A stretch of 64,000 nt of DNA from Stakelama marina (GTDB lineage: Bacteria; Pseudomonadota; Alphaproteobacteria; Sphingomonadales; Sphingomonadaceae). Position numbers and translations under genes: made by a program. The stretch spans positions 496,001 through 560,000 of the forward strand of contig NZ_JAGRQC010000001.1 in assembly GCF_018122655.1 (NCBI RefSeq), given 5' to 3'. Of this stretch, positions 52,956-64,000 are shown piece by piece (positions within the stretch are counted from its first letter, which is position 1; each line of letters begins with the position of its first letter). The notes beneath the pieces were generated by a model that had not been told where the DNA came from, ran no database searches, and saw nothing but the letters and a program-made list of their open reading frames with translations.

Positions 52956-54319
52956 ACATGCTCGACCGTATGCCGCCCGTTGTCGGCAGGATCGATTCGG
53001 AAGGCAAGCTGACCGAGGCGGATCAGCGGCTGGAGGAACTCAACCGTCGGGCAGGGGGCGCTATCGGCGAACCGCTTGCTGTACCCGAACTCGCCCGACT
53101 GGTTCGGCTGGCGATGCGCCTTGGCATCGCGCTGTCGCGGCAGGTCGTCGTTGGCGAGGACGAAGCGGAGCTCGAGCTATGGGCCAGTGTGGAGCCCGCC
53201 GATGGCGGGGTAACGCTGGAACTTGGCGGATGGACGGAAATTCGCGACTGGTCGTCGGTCGCGGCGGCCACGCGCGATGCCGATTTCGCCGCGATGGCGG
53301 GCGACTGGCATTGGGAAACGGATGCCTCGCTTCATATCACGCGGCTGACCGCGGGCGCGGGCAAGCCCGAGGGGTTCCAGCCCGAAGCGATGCTGGGCCA
53401 TCCGCTGACCGATCTGTTCCGACTTTCGGACGATCCCGAACATGGCTTCCCGATCCTCGCGGCGGTGACGTCGGGCGAGGAATTTGCCGGGCAGCGCGCC
53501 GAAATCCGCGCGAACGGGCGGGCGGTTTACCTCTCGGCCGTTACGCGGACAGACGGCAGTGGTCGGTTCTCCGGACTGGTCGGCGCCGCCGAGCTGGTCG
53601 AGGATGCGGACAAGAAGGCTGCGCAGTCGAGCGAGGGTGCGGCATTCCCGGTCGATTTCGGACGCCGCCTCGACAAGGCGCTGCGCGATCCGCTGAGCCG
53701 GATCATCGCCAATGCCGACAGTATCCATGCCCAGACCGAAGGGCCGCTGCGTGACGATTACGCCAGCTACGCCGCGGATATCGCGAGCGCGGGCCGCCAT
53801 CTGCTCGGCCTTGTCAGCGACCTCGAGGATCTTCAGCTTGTCGAGCGCGAGGATTTCGAGATTTCTCCCGAAGCGATCGACCTGGCCGATATCGCACGGC
53901 GCGCGGCGGGACTTCTCGGCGTGCGCGCGTCACAGGGCGACGTCCGGATCGATCGGCTCAGCGAGCGCGAAACGATGCCGGCAACGGGCGAATTTCGCCG
54001 TGCGCTGCAGGTGCTGGTCAATCTGATCGGCAACGCGGTGCGCTACTCGCCGAAGGGCGGAACGGTGTGGCTGCGCCTGGAACGCGAAGGCGACATGGCG
54101 TGCGTGATCGTGGCCGATCAGGGCAAGGGCATCGCGCCGGAAAACCATGAGCGCATTTTCGGAAAGTTCGAGCGGCTCGACCCCGGCGAGACGGAGGGCA
54201 GCGGGTTGGGCCTTTATATCTCGCGCCAGTTGGCTCGCGCGATGGGCGGCGACATTACCGTCGACAGCGCACCGGGCGAGGGCGCGCGTTTCATTCTGAT
54301 GCTGCCGGCGCGCGACTGA
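52949..54319 (+). CDS. Histidine kinase-like protein lacking the phosphoacceptor His
   Basis: 456 residues counted from ATG 52949; starts at 52940 or 52958 are equally possible because several ATG/GTG codons lie in the overlap. A PAS-like domain (about 105-220) precedes a dimerisation helix. The H-box reads LDKALRDPLSRIIAN. The His usually preceding the E/x-L-R-x-P-L motif is Lys243. The ATPase domain is intact: NLIGNAVRYSPKGG, VADQGKGIAPENHERIFGKF and GSGLGLYISRQLARAMGG. So nucleotide binding is likely, but autophosphorylation is not at the normal site. No response regulator is adjacent; the DUF2336 gene overlaps upstream. Confidence 0.85.
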   Translation: MVNMLDRMPPVVGRIDSEGKLTEADQRLEELNRRAGGAIGEPLAVPELARLVRLAMRLGIALSRQVVVGEDEAELELWASVEPADGGVTLELGGWTEIRDWSSVAAATRDADFAAMAGDWHWETDASLHITRLTAGAGKPEGFQPEAMLGHPLTDLFRLSDDPEHGFPILAAVTSGEEFAGQRAEIRANGRAVYLSAVTRTDGSGRFSGLVGAAELVEDADKKAAQSSEGAAFPVDFGRRLDKALRDPLSRIIANADSIHAQTEGPLRDDYASYAADIASAGRHLLGLVSDLEDLQLVEREDFEISPEAIDLADIARRAAGLLGVRASQGDVRIDRLSERETMPATGEFRRALQVLVNLIGNAVRYSPKGGTVWLRLEREGDMACVIVADQGKGIAPENHERIFGKFERLDPGETEGSGLGLYISRQLARAMGGDITVDSAPGEGARFILMLPARD

Positions 54320-54329
54320 GTCTTTCCGG

Positions 54330-54523
54330 TCAGCGCAGTTTTCTGGAAAGCGCCACGAGCGCGAAACCGCAAGCCCCGCACCCCATAGCGCCCAGACCGA
54401 CCGATCGAGCCTGAAGCTGGATCGCGGCCACAGGATCAGCCCCAGCCCCTGTCCGATCCAGAGCAGCCCCATCGCGATCGCCAGCAGGCCGGCGATCAGG
54501 ACGAGGCTGCGCAGGAGCGGCAA
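54330..54523 (-). pseudogene. Small membrane protein gene with a probable 1-base frameshift
   Basis: Starting at TTG 54523, two bases after the gltA stop, the frame reads PLLRSLVLIAGLLAIAMGLL, then WIGQGLGLILWPRSSFRLDRS and WALWGAGLA. It resembles small alphaproteobacterial membrane proteins with a W-I-G-Q-G and WP-x-SSF motif. After about 54370 the expected second helix continues in a different frame (GFALVALSRKLR, stop at 54330-54332). The total is 194 bases, one short of a multiple of three. A deletion or sequencing error is likely. Confidence 0.5.
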
Positions 54524-54525
54524 TG

Positions 54526-55809
54526 TCAGCGCTTGTCGACGGGAACGTAATCGCGCTGCGTCGGGCCGGTATAGAGCTGGCGCGGACGGCCGATCTTCTG
54601 CGCGGGGTCGGAGATCATCTCGTTCCACTGCGCGACCCAGCCGACGGTACGCGCGAGCGCGAACAGCGCAGTGAACATCGAGGTCGGGAAACCGATCGCC
54701 GACAGGATTACGCCTGAATAGAAATCGACGTTCGGGAAGAGCTTCTTCTCGACGAAATAATCGTCGTTGAGTGCCATTTCCTCAAGCTGAAGCGCGACGT
54801 CGAACACGGGATCCTGGACGTTCATCGCCTTGAACACTTCGCGCACGGTCTGCTGCATCACCGTCGCGCGCGGATCGTAGTTCTTGTAGACGCGGTGCCC
54901 GAAGCCCATCAGGCGGAACGGATCGTCCTTGTTCTTGGCGCGTGCGATATATTCGGGGATGCGCTCGGGCGTGCCGATTTCGCGCAACATGTTGAGCGCG
55001 GCCTCGTTCGCGCCGCCATGCGCCGGGCCCCACAGGCAGGCGATGCCCGCCGCGATGCACGCGAACGGATTCGCGCCCGACGAACCGGCAAGCCGCACGG
55101 TCGAGGTCGAGGCGTTCTGTTCATGGTCGGCATGCAGGATGAAGATGCGGTCGAGCGCCTTTTCGACCACCGGATCGACCTCGTATTTCTCCGCCGGCAC
55201 GCCGAAGGTCATGCGCAGGAAGTTGCCGGTATAGCTGAGGTCGTTGTCGGGATAGAGGAACGGCTGACCGATCGAATATTTATACGCCATGGCAGCCAGC
55301 GTCGGCATCTTCGCGATCAGGCGGTGGCTCGCCACCATCCGCTGGTGCGGATCGGTGATGTCGGTCGAGTCGTGGTAGAAGGCCGACATCGCGCCGACCG
55401 CGCCACACATGATCGCCATCGGATGCGCGTCGCGACGGAACCCGCGGAAGAAGGTCGCGAGCTGTTCGTGCACCATGGTGTGGCGCGTGATCGTCCAGAT
55501 GAACTTGTCGAGTTCATCCTTCGACGGCAGCTCCTTGTTGAGGAGCAGATAGGCGACTTCCATGAAGCTCGACTGTTCGGCGAGCTGGCCGATGGGATAG
55601 CCGCGGTGCAGAAGGACGCCTTCGCCGCCGTCGATATAGGTCAGGCCCGATTCGCAGCTCGCGGTCGACGTGAAGCCGGGATCATAGGTGAAACGGCCCG
55701 TCTGCGCGTACAGCTTGCGGATATCGACGACATCCGGACCGACGCTGCCCGACAGGACGGGATATTCGCTGTCTTCCCCGGAAACCTGCAGCTTGGCGGT
55801 GTCGCTCAT
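54526..55809 (-). CDS. gltA: Citrate synthase, type II
   Basis: First enzyme of the TCA cycle. 427 residues, the usual length of the hexameric NADH-sensitive Gram-negative type. The N-terminal beta-region ([18 protein letters not shown]) and the active-site segments [44 protein letters not shown] and [15 protein letters not shown] are intact. ATG 55809 follows GAAAGGA. gltX lies 27 bases upstream on the same strand. Confidence 0.97.
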   Translation of the reverse strand: MSDTAKLQVSGEDSEYPVLSGSVGPDVVDIRKLYAQTGRFTYDPGFTSTASCESGLTYIDGGEGVLLHRGYPIGQLAEQSSFMEVAYLLLNKELPSKDELDKFIWTITRHTMVHEQLATFFRGFRRDAHPMAIMCGAVGAMSAFYHDSTDITDPHQRMVASHRLIAKMPTLAAMAYKYSIGQPFLYPDNDLSYTGNFLRMTFGVPAEKYEVDPVVEKALDRIFILHADHEQNASTSTVRLAGSSGANPFACIAAGIACLWGPAHGGANEAALNMLREIGTPERIPEYIARAKNKDDPFRLMGFGHRVYKNYDPRATVMQQTVREVFKAMNVQDPVFDVALQLEEMALNDDYFVEKKLFPNVDFYSGVILSAIGFPTSMFTALFALARTVGWVAQWNEMISDPAQKIGRPRQLYTGPTQRDYVPVDKR

Positions 55810-55836
55810 CGATGATCCTTTCTCTCTGTTCTTATC

Positions 55837-57282
55837 TTACGCGGCCGGACCGGCCATCTGGTCTGCGATACGAGCTAGGCTTTCTTCGCGTCCCAACAAG
55901 GTGAGCACGTCGAAAATCCCCGGCGAGGTCTTGCGCCCGGTCAGTGCTGCGCGGAGCGGTTGCGCCACCGCTCCCAGCTTCACGCCCTGCGTTTCGGCCA
56001 CGTCGCGTACCGTGGATTCGAGCGTTTCCGCGTCCCAGCCGCCAAGCGCTTCGAGCGCGGCGTGCACATGGGTGAGAATCGCCCGCGCGTCGCCCTCTAG
56101 CAGAGCCGCTGCCCGTTCGTCCAATTCGAGCGGGCGGCTGCGGAAAAGGAAGGTAGCGCCGCCCGCCAGCTCGATCAGGTTGCTGGCGCGAACCTTGAGT
56201 ACGGGAACCGCCTTTTCGAAAAGCGCCATCTGCATCTCGTCAGGCTGGAAACCAAGGAACGACCGGGCAAGTTCCGCGAGCCGGGCATCGTCGGCCTCTC
56301 GCATATAATGTCCGTTCAGGTTCTCGAGCTTCTTGAAATCGAACCGCGACGGCGATTTGCCGACGCCCGAAAGGTCGAAAAGCTCGACCGCCCGGTCGCG
56401 ACTGATGATCTCCTCGTCGCCATGCCCCCAGCCGAGGCGCAGCAGATAGTTGGAGACCGCTTCGGGCAGATACCCCATCTCGTCGCGATAGGCATCGACG
56501 CCGAGTGCGCCGTGCCGCTTCGAAAGCTTGGCGCCGTCCGCGCCGTGAATCAGCGGAACATGCGCATAGACCGGCTCCGACCAGCCCATCGCGCGGATGA
56601 TCGGCAGCTGGCGAAAGGCGTTGTTGAAATGGTCGTCGCCGCGGATGACGTGGGTGACGCCCATGTCGTTGTCGTCGACCACGACCGCGAGCATGTAGGT
56701 TGGCGTGCCATCGGCGCGCAGCAGGACGAAATCGTCGATCTCGGCATTGTTGACCGTGACGCTGCCCTGGACGCGGTCATCGATCGTCGTCGCGCCTTCC
56801 CTGGGGGCCTTCAGCCGGACGACGAAGGGCGCGCCTTCGGGTGCCTCGGCGGGGTCGCGGTCGCGCCAGCGCCCGTCATATCGGATGGGCTTGCCGGCGG
56901 CGCGCTGTTCCTCGCGAAGGGCGGCAAGTTCCTCGGGCGCGGCATAGCATTTATAGGCGTTGCCCGACGCGAGCAGCGCTTGCGCGACCTCGACATGGCG
57001 TTCCTGGCGAGCGAACTGGAAGACCGCGTCATCATCCCAGTCGAGGCCGAGCCAGCGCATTCCGTCGAGGATCGCCTCGATCGCCGGCTCGGTCGAGCGC
57101 TTGCGGTCGGTATCCTCGATACGCAGCAGGAACTTGCCACCGTGATGGCGGGCGAAGAGCCAGTTGAACAATGCCGTGCGGGCGCCCCCGATATGCAGAA
57201 ACCCCGTCGGCGACGGGGCGAAGCGGGTGACGACGGTGCCGTTCGCCGGCGTGGCGGTATCAGGTGTTGCGCCCAAGCGCAC
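55837..57282 (-). CDS. gltX: Glutamyl-tRNA synthetase
   Basis: Class I synthetase, 481 residues, with HIGH-type motif [18 protein letters not shown] and KMSKS-type loop [12 protein letters not shown]. The [11 protein letters not shown] segment is typical. The start is uncertain: GTG 57282 as given, or TTG 57276, which has better spacing from GGGAG. It may be discriminating or non-discriminating; the sequence does not say. It is followed 27 bases later by gltA and is divergent from comEC. Confidence 0.95.
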   Translation of the reverse strand: MRLGATPDTATPANGTVVTRFAPSPTGFLHIGGARTALFNWLFARHHGGKFLLRIEDTDRKRSTEPAIEAILDGMRWLGLDWDDDAVFQFARQERHVEVAQALLASGNAYKCYAAPEELAALREEQRAAGKPIRYDGRWRDRDPAEAPEGAPFVVRLKAPREGATTIDDRVQGSVTVNNAEIDDFVLLRADGTPTYMLAVVVDDNDMGVTHVIRGDDHFNNAFRQLPIIRAMGWSEPVYAHVPLIHGADGAKLSKRHGALGVDAYRDEMGYLPEAVSNYLLRLGWGHGDEEIISRDRAVELFDLSGVGKSPSRFDFKKLENLNGHYMREADDARLAELARSFLGFQPDEMQMALFEKAVPVLKVRASNLIELAGGATFLFRSRPLELDERAAALLEGDARAILTHVHAALEALGGWDAETLESTVRDVAETQGVKLGAVAQPLRAALTGRKTSPGIFDVLTLLGREESLARIADQMAGPAA

Positions 57283-57306
57283 TTGCTCCCAAGCTAGTTC
57301 ACGAAG

Positions 57307-59484
57307 ATGGCCAGTTCAGCCGCGCCTGCCCGTAGCACGGGGTTTCGGCCGCTTCAATTCGCGGGCGCATCGCGGCTGCGTGCTGTGCAGGAAAGCGTCG
57401 AACGCTGGCTCGAATCGGAACGCGACCAGCTTCCATTATGGCTTCCGGTGCTGTTGGGCGCGGGCGTCGCCGCCTGGTTCGCGCTGCCGGGTTCGTCGCG
57501 CTGGGGCGCGTTCATCCTGCTCGCCATCGGCGCTGCGATATTGGCGGCCGCACTTTCGCGTGGCGGACGATTGTCGCGAGCCGTCGCGCTGGGTGCTGTC
57601 GCCGCGGCGCTGGGGTGCGCGCTCATCTGGTGGCGAGCCGATCATGTCGCTGCCCCCGTATTGGCGCATGAGGGCGTCGCCGAATTCACCGCCCGCGTCG
57701 AATCAATCGAGCCGCTTCCCGCGCGCGACATCGTGCGGATGCGGCTGGCGGTGCGCGATGCACCGAACCTGCCGCCGGTGGTGCGTGTCAATCTGTCCGA
57801 CAAGGATGTTCCGGAAGGACTGGGCAGGGGCGCCGTCATTCACCTGCGCGGCTGGATGATGCCGCCACCGCCGCCCGCGGTGCCCGGCGCCTATGATTTT
57901 CAGCGCGTCGCGTGGTTCCAGGGTATCGGCGCGACCGGTCGCGCTTTCAAACCGGTCGAGGTGCTGAAGCCGGGGGCGCCTATCGCAAGCGATTTTCGGC
58001 ACCGGCTTTCGCATCATGTGCAGGCGAGCGTAGGCGGGAGCGCCGGTGCGATCGCGGCCACGCTGGCGACGGGCGACCGGGGCGCCATTCCCGATGCCGA
58101 TGCGGAGGCGATGCGGCGTTCGGGGCTGGCGCATCTGCTCTCTATCAGCGGCCTTCACGTGACGGCCGTGGTCGGTGCCACGATGCTGATCGTCCTCCGG
58201 CTGCTCGCGCTTTTTCCCGGGCTTGCATTGCGCGTCAGGCTGCCCTTGGTGGCAGCAGGGGCGGGGGCGCTGGCTGCGGTCGCCTATACATTGTTGACGG
58301 GCGCGCAGGTGCCGACGGTGCGGTCCTGCGTCGCGGCGCTGCTCGTCCTCGCGGCGATCGCGATGGGGCGCGAGGCGATTACGCTTCGGCTGGTCGCGGT
58401 CGGCGCGACGATCGTTCTGCTGCTCTGGCCCGAAACGCTGGCCGGGCCGAGCTTTCAGCTGAGCTTCGCCGCGGTGACGGCGATCATCGCACTGCACGAA
58501 CATCCGCGCGTTCGGAGATGGTTCGCGCGCCGCGACGAAGCGTGGTGGCGACGGATCGCGCGCGCTTTGCTGTCGCTGTTTCTGACCGGGCTGGTCGTCG
58601 AGATCGCGCTGATGCCGATCGCGCTGTATCATTTCCACAAGGCGGGGTTGTACGGCGCGCTGGCGAATATCGTCGCAATACCGCTGACCACGTTCGTCAT
58701 CATGCCGTTCGAGGCGGTGGCGCTCGCGCTCGATACGGTCGGGCTGGGTGCGCCGTTCTGGTGGGCGGCGGGGAGTGCGCTGCGCGGATTGCTCGCGCTG
58801 GCGCATATGACTGCTTCGGCCCCTGGTGCGGTCGCCGCGCTGCCGGTCATGCCAGCCGCCGCCTTTGCCTCGATCGTGATCGGTGGACTGTGGATCGCAT
58901 TGTGGCGAACAAACGCCCGGTGGCTGGGCATCGCGCCTGTCGCTCTGGGTCTCGGCTGGGCGCTCGCGACCCCACCGCCCGATCTGCTGGTCAGCGCGGA
59001 CGGGACGCATATGGCGATCCGTACACCCGATGGCGGCATGGCGATCCTTCGCAACCGGTCGGGTGATTATATCCGCGACGCGTTCGGTGAAAATGGCGGC
59101 GTCGACGGCGAATTGGCCAATATCGACGAACAGCACTTCGCCAGGTGCAGCCATGACAGCTGCCTGATCAGCTATTCGGGTGGCAAGCGAAGCTGGCGTC
59201 TGCTCGCGACGCGGAGCGACTATCTGATTCCGCGGCCGGTGCTGGAGCCGGCGTGCCGGGCGGCCGATATCGTCGTCAGCGACCGGTGGTTGCCGCGATG
59301 GTGCCGCCCGCGCTGGCTGAAGCTCGATGCGCGCACGCTGGCGAACACCGGCGGCGTCACTGTCACGTTCGCCGACGCCGCAGTCCGCACGGCGCGTTCA
59401 CCGGGCAGCCTGCATCCATGGCACGATCCGCCGACGGTCAGACTGTATGACGGGCGTCGAACGCGCGGCGCCCGACGTCAATAG
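57307..59484 (+). CDS. comEC: ComEC/Rec2-family DNA-uptake channel protein
   Basis: 725-residue polytopic protein. An N-terminal pair of helices with a DUF4131 domain (about 40-210) leads to the Competence domain: [49 protein letters not shown] and [15 protein letters not shown]. The C-terminal region (about 550-725) resembles a metallo-beta-lactamase domain, but HxHxDH is not seen, as in many alphaproteobacterial ComEC proteins. It would carry single-stranded DNA through the inner membrane. No other competence gene is nearby. The stop overlaps the lexA stop by 7 bases. Confidence 0.85.
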   Translation: MASSAAPARSTGFRPLQFAGASRLRAVQESVERWLESERDQLPLWLPVLLGAGVAAWFALPGSSRWGAFILLAIGAAILAAALSRGGRLSRAVALGAVAAALGCALIWWRADHVAAPVLAHEGVAEFTARVESIEPLPARDIVRMRLAVRDAPNLPPVVRVNLSDKDVPEGLGRGAVIHLRGWMMPPPPPAVPGAYDFQRVAWFQGIGATGRAFKPVEVLKPGAPIASDFRHRLSHHVQASVGGSAGAIAATLATGDRGAIPDADAEAMRRSGLAHLLSISGLHVTAVVGATMLIVLRLLALFPGLALRVRLPLVAAGAGALAAVAYTLLTGAQVPTVRSCVAALLVLAAIAMGREAITLRLVAVGATIVLLLWPETLAGPSFQLSFAAVTAIIALHEHPRVRRWFARRDEAWWRRIARALLSLFLTGLVVEIALMPIALYHFHKAGLYGALANIVAIPLTTFVIMPFEAVALALDTVGLGAPFWWAAGSALRGLLALAHMTASAPGAVAALPVMPAAAFASIVIGGLWIALWRTNARWLGIAPVALGLGWALATPPPDLLVSADGTHMAIRTPDGGMAILRNRSGDYIRDAFGENGGVDGELANIDEQHFARCSHDSCLISYSGGKRSWRLLATRSDYLIPRPVLEPACRAADIVVSDRWLPRWCRPRWLKLDARTLANTGGVTVTFADAAVRTARSPGSLHPWHDPPTVRLYDGRRTRGARRQ

Positions 59485-60149
59485 CGGCGCAACAGGCCCG
59501 AAAGCTTGCCCTGTACGCGAACCTGATCTGGGCGGTAGCGCTGCGGATCATAGGACCGGTTCGCCGGGTCGAGCCGGATCATCGCGCCTTCGTGGCGGAA
59601 ATATTTGAGCGTCGCTTCATTATCCTCGATCAGCGCTACGACAATCTCGCCGTCGCGCGCCACGTCGGTACGGCGGATCAGCGCATAGTCGCCGTCGAGA
59701 ATACCCGCATCGACCATCGAATCGCCGGCAACTTCCAGCGCATAATGTTCACCCGACCCCAGCAGCGCCGCCGGAACGGGCAGGCTTTGCGCACCTTCGA
59801 GCGCTTCGATCGGAACGCCGGCTGCGATGCGACCATGCAGCGGAATTTCGACCACGTCATTGGCGGGCTCGGGAGTGGGACGAGGTTGTGCGGGCCGCTT
59901 GACCACCGCAGCAGCCGGACGATGTGCCGACGGGCGCTCGGGCAGCCGCAGCACTTCCAGCGCACGCGCGCGGTTGGGCAGGCGGCGCAGAAAACCGCGC
60001 TCCTCCAACGCCGAAATCAGCCGGTGGACACCGGATTTGGACTTGAGGTCGAGCGCTTCCTTCATTTCCTCGAACGAAGGCGAGATGCCGGTTTCGTTGA
60101 GCCGGTCCGAAATGAAGCAGATAAGCTCGTGCTGCTTGCGCGTGAGCAT
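59478..60149 (-). CDS. lexA: SOS repressor LexA
   Basis: 223 residues. N-terminal winged helix (1-65; [39 protein letters not shown]), a Pro-rich linker, and the S24 self-cleavage domain. The scissile bond is A110-G111 (GRIAAGVP). The Ser-Lys dyad is S144 (AGDSMVDAG) and K182 (ATLKYF). It represses DNA-damage genes until RecA-ssDNA triggers cleavage. A matching operator lies 16-30 bases upstream, so autoregulation is likely. CGGAGGA precedes ATG 60149. Confidence 0.96.
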   Translation of the reverse strand: MLTRKQHELICFISDRLNETGISPSFEEMKEALDLKSKSGVHRLISALEERGFLRRLPNRARALEVLRLPERPSAHRPAAAVVKRPAQPRPTPEPANDVVEIPLHGRIAAGVPIEALEGAQSLPVPAALLGSGEHYALEVAGDSMVDAGILDGDYALIRRTDVARDGEIVVALIEDNEATLKYFRHEGAMIRLDPANRSYDPQRYRPDQVRVQGKLSGLLRRY

Positions 60150-60164
60150 GGAAGTCCTCCGTTG

Positions 60165-60179
60165 GAACAGACGAGGAAC
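60165..60179 (-). promoter_or_regulatory. LexA-binding site (alphaproteobacterial SOS box)
   Basis: On the minus strand the sequence is GTTC, seven bases (CTCGTCT), GTTC, exactly the alphaproteobacterial direct-repeat LexA box. It sits 16 bases before the lexA ATG in the 54-base gap after moeA, so lexA has its own, self-regulated promoter. Confidence 0.88.
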
Positions 60180-60203
60180 TTCTAGGAAACGTCGCGGAAC
60201 AAG

Positions 60204-61391
60204 TCAAGCGATGGGCAGGATTTCCACCGAGTCGCCTTTGTGTGCGGCCGGCGCGCCGGGTTCACGCAGAATAAGGCAGTTGGCGCGCGCGAGCGTGCGG
60301 AGCATCGAGCTGTCCTGTATCGACGCGGCATAGGCGGCGCCGTCGATCAGCGCGGCGCGAAGATAGTCCTTCCGTCCGCCATTCGCGGGAATGTCTTCGC
60401 CCAAGGGCGCCAAATATGTGCGCGGAACGGGCGCGCTCGCACCGCTCATCGCCGCAATAAGCGGGCGCAGGTAGAGCGTCGCGGTTACAAAGGCGGAAAC
60501 GGGGTTGCCGGGCAAACCCATCACCGCCGTATCGCCCAGCTTGCCTGCCATCATCGGCTTGCCCGGTCTGAGTGCGATCCGCCAGAAATCGATTTCGGCG
60601 CCCGCGGCCTGTAGCGCCGGGCGAACAAGGTCGTGGTCGCCGACAGACGCGCCGCCGGTTGTCACGAGAATATCGGCATCGACCTGGCGAAACGCGCTTT
60701 CGAGCAATTCCTGACTATCGGGAAGGATGCCGAGATTGACGATTTTCACCGGCAGGTCGGCGATCAGCGCGCCGAGCATGGTTCCGTTCGATTCGGGGAG
60801 CTTGCCCGGCGCAGCCTCTCCCGGCGGGACGAGTTCGTCACCGGTCGCGGCGATGGCGACTCGAATCCTGCGACGCACCATGATCGTTCCGTGCCCGCCA
60901 ACCGCCGCCAAGGCCACCCGGGCGGGGGTGAGGCGCTCGCCCGCCGCGATGAGTATTTCACCGTCGCTGAAGTCGAGTCCCTTGACCCGGACATTGCGCC
61001 CGCGGTGGCGCGGCCCTTCGCCCGTGAGCGTGACATTTTCGCCGTCGCGCTCGGTTTCCTCCTGCACCATCACCGTATCGGCGCCTTCGGGCAGCGCGGC
61101 GCCGGTGAAGATGCGTACCGCTTCGCCGCTGTCGATGCGTCCGGCGAACGGATGTCCGGCAGCGCTTTCACCCACCAGCCGCCATGGGCCGGGCAGGTCG
61201 GCATAACGGATCGCATAGCCGTCCATCGCCGAAAGATCGGCCTCTGGCTGGGTGCGCCGTGCGGCAATCGCTTCGGCGGCCCAGCGTCCCGCGGCCTCCG
61301 GCAGCGCGAGCGTTTCGGTGTCGATGGCAGGGGCTAGCGCGAGCAATCGGTCGAGTGCTTCGCCAACGGGCAACAACGGTTGCGTGGTCAT
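60204..61391 (-). CDS. moeA: Molybdopterin molybdotransferase
   Basis: Inserts molybdate into molybdopterin-AMP. 395 residues with the MoeA layout: [57 protein letters not shown] and [22 protein letters not shown] (split). C-terminal domain intact to [10 protein letters not shown]. Its ATG overlaps the moaC stop as ATGA, so the two cofactor genes are coupled. Confidence 0.95.
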   Translation of the reverse strand: MTTQPLLPVGEALDRLLALAPAIDTETLALPEAAGRWAAEAIAARRTQPEADLSAMDGYAIRYADLPGPWRLVGESAAGHPFAGRIDSGEAVRIFTGAALPEGADTVMVQEETERDGENVTLTGEGPRHRGRNVRVKGLDFSDGEILIAAGERLTPARVALAAVGGHGTIMVRRRIRVAIAATGDELVPPGEAAPGKLPESNGTMLGALIADLPVKIVNLGILPDSQELLESAFRQVDADILVTTGGASVGDHDLVRPALQAAGAEIDFWRIALRPGKPMMAGKLGDTAVMGLPGNPVSAFVTATLYLRPLIAAMSGASAPVPRTYLAPLGEDIPANGGRKDYLRAALIDGAAYAASIQDSSMLRTLARANCLILREPGAPAAHKGDSVEILPIA

Positions 61392-61861
61392 GCCTCGCGC
61401 TGCCAGTCGCCCGATTTTCCGCCGCGTTTCGACAGCAGCCGAATATCGTTTATGACCATCGCCTTATCGAGCGCCTTTGCCATGTCATAGATGGTGAGGA
61501 GCGCCGTCGAAACGGCGGTCAGTGCTTCCATTTCGACCCCGGTCTTCCCGTCGGTCGTTGCAGTCGCGGTCGCCGTTACGCCAGCATCCTCGACTGTCAG
61601 GTCGATCTCGACGCGCGACAGCGGCAGCGGGTGGCACAGCGGAATCAGGTCGCTCGTCCGTTTCGATGCCATGATCCCGGCAACGCGCGCGACGGCGAGG
61701 ACATCGCCCTTCTTTGCGGTGCCGTCGCGGATGGCGGCGGCGGCGTGCTGCGACATGCTGATATGACCGCGCGCGACCGCTTCGCGTGCGGTGACCTGCT
61801 TGCCGCCGACATCGACCATGCGCGCCGCGCCCCGATCGTCGAGATGCGTGAGTTCGCTCAT
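61388..61861 (-). CDS. moaC: Cyclic pyranopterin monophosphate synthase
   Basis: 157-residue MoaC, second enzyme of molybdenum-cofactor synthesis, acting after MoaA. N-terminus [20 protein letters not shown], then [20 protein letters not shown] and [13 protein letters not shown], and the C-terminal [20 protein letters not shown] with [18 protein letters not shown]. Length is normal. It overlaps trpC upstream and moeA downstream by 4 bases each. Confidence 0.95.
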   Translation of the reverse strand: MSELTHLDDRGAARMVDVGGKQVTAREAVARGHISMSQHAAAAIRDGTAKKGDVLAVARVAGIMASKRTSDLIPLCHPLPLSRVEIDLTVEDAGVTATATATTDGKTGVEMEALTAVSTALLTIYDMAKALDKAMVINDIRLLSKRGGKSGDWQREA

Positions 61862-62639
61862 CCGATCAGATCCCGCGTTGCGGCTTCCACATCGTTCTGG
61901 CGCATCAGTGCTTCACCGATCAGAAAGCAGCGCACGCCGTGTTCGGCCATCGCGTCGAGATCGGATCTTTTCGACAGGCCGCTTTCGGCGACGAAGGTGC
62001 AATCACCGGGCGCGTGGCCAACAAGTTCATAGGTTCGCTGAAAATCGACCGTGAAGTCCTTGAGATTACGATTGTTCACGCCGATCAGTCGGGATTTGAG
62101 GGCCAGCGCACGATCGAGTTCGTCGCGGTCATGGACTTCGACGAGTACGTCCATGTCCTGTTCCATCGCAGCCGCTTCGATTTCCGCCATCGCGCCGTCG
62201 TCCAGCGCGGCGACGATGATGAGGATTGCATCGGCCCCCATCGCGCGCGCTTCGGCCGTTTGCCAGGGGTCGATCATGAAATCCTTGCGCAGCACGGGAA
62301 GGTCGCAGGCTGCGCGTGCGGCGGCGAGATAATCGGCCGAACCCTGAAACCAGCGCTCGTCGGTCAGTACCGAGAGACAGGCCGCGCCCCCGGCGGCATA
62401 GGCGCGGGCATGGGCCGGAGGATCGAAATCGGCGCGGATCAGCCCCTTGGACGGGCTTGCCTTCTTGATCTCGGCGATCAGGCCGTAGCCGCTGCCGGCC
62501 TTGCTATCGAGTGCGGCGCGAAAACCGCGCGGAGCACTTTGCGCAGCGATTCTGGCATCGAGATCGGCGCGCGAGATCGTGCGCCGCCGCTCCGCGACCT
62601 CATCGTGCTTGGATTCCAATATGCGGTCGAGCATCGTGG

Positions 62640-62643
<4 letters not shown>
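61858..62643 (-). CDS. trpC: Indole-3-glycerol phosphate synthase
   Basis: TIM-barrel enzyme that closes the indole ring in tryptophan synthesis. 261 residues. Motifs: [60 protein letters not shown] and [14 protein letters not shown] stand-alone TrpC without a fused TrpF. Coupled to trpD and moaC by ATGA overlaps. Confidence 0.96.

Positions 62644-64000
<1,357 letters not shown>

Overview
The window is GC-rich, densely packed DNA from an alphaproteobacterium, most likely Sphingomonadales. The pointers are the gene content (TamA/TamB pair, DOMON-like protein, DUF2336, otsB-GH15-otsA, trpGDC-moaC-moeA-lexA order), an alphaproteobacterial LexA box (GTTC-N7-GTTC) in front of lexA, and dispersed intergenic palindromes of the GTCA..CTGAAC..GTTTCAG..TCCA type common in sphingomonads. 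The genus cannot be fixed from the sequence alone. No tRNA, rRNA, CRISPR array, prophage or classical IS element is visible. The window opens inside a glycosyltransferase gene and closes inside trpG.

Layout. 1-9287: mixed metabolism and envelope genes (glycosyltransferase end, nitronate monooxygenase-like flavoprotein, hydroxyacid dehydrogenase, SH3 protein, SLC13 transporter, thiolase, small membrane protein, prepilin peptidase, coniferyl-aldehyde dehydrogenase). 9585-16187: a probable guanidino-chemistry pair (DUF1989 and a GntA-like YqcI/YcgG protein), tyrosine catabolism (hpd, hmgA) with a divergent MarR regulator, then malate synthase G. 16162-25294: YihY, the outer-membrane assembly pair TamA/TamB, and a Baeyer-Villiger-type monooxygenase. 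25372-29338: trehalose operon otsB-GH15-otsA with 4-base overlaps. 29339-38927: a leucine/isovalerate degradation cluster (MaoC, mccA, mccB, isovaleryl-CoA dehydrogenase). It is interrupted on the opposite strand by an M13 peptidase gene and by a small DUF559 endonuclease gene flanked by inverted double-hairpin repeats.

39174-44699 is the most unusual block: four translationally coupled genes. They encode a membrane-anchored PIG-L deacetylase, an ATP-grasp ligase, a processive GT2 synthase fused to a C-terminal TIM-barrel glycosidase-like domain, and a TPR/outer-membrane beta-barrel protein. Together they look like a synthase-modification-export system for an amino-sugar polysaccharide, similar in logic to Pga but built from different parts.

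44774-64000 is mostly housekeeping: recG, PilZ, tyrS, DOMON-like, NamZ-type muramidase, a degenerate nucleotidyltransferase/CDP-alcohol-transferase-like fusion, DUF2336, a histidine-kinase-like protein whose phosphoacceptor His is replaced by Lys, a frameshifted small membrane gene, gltA, gltX, comEC, lexA, and the moeA-moaC-trpC-trpD-trpG run. Several convergent pairs overlap at their 3' ends (glcB/yihY, recG/pilZ, comEC/lexA).
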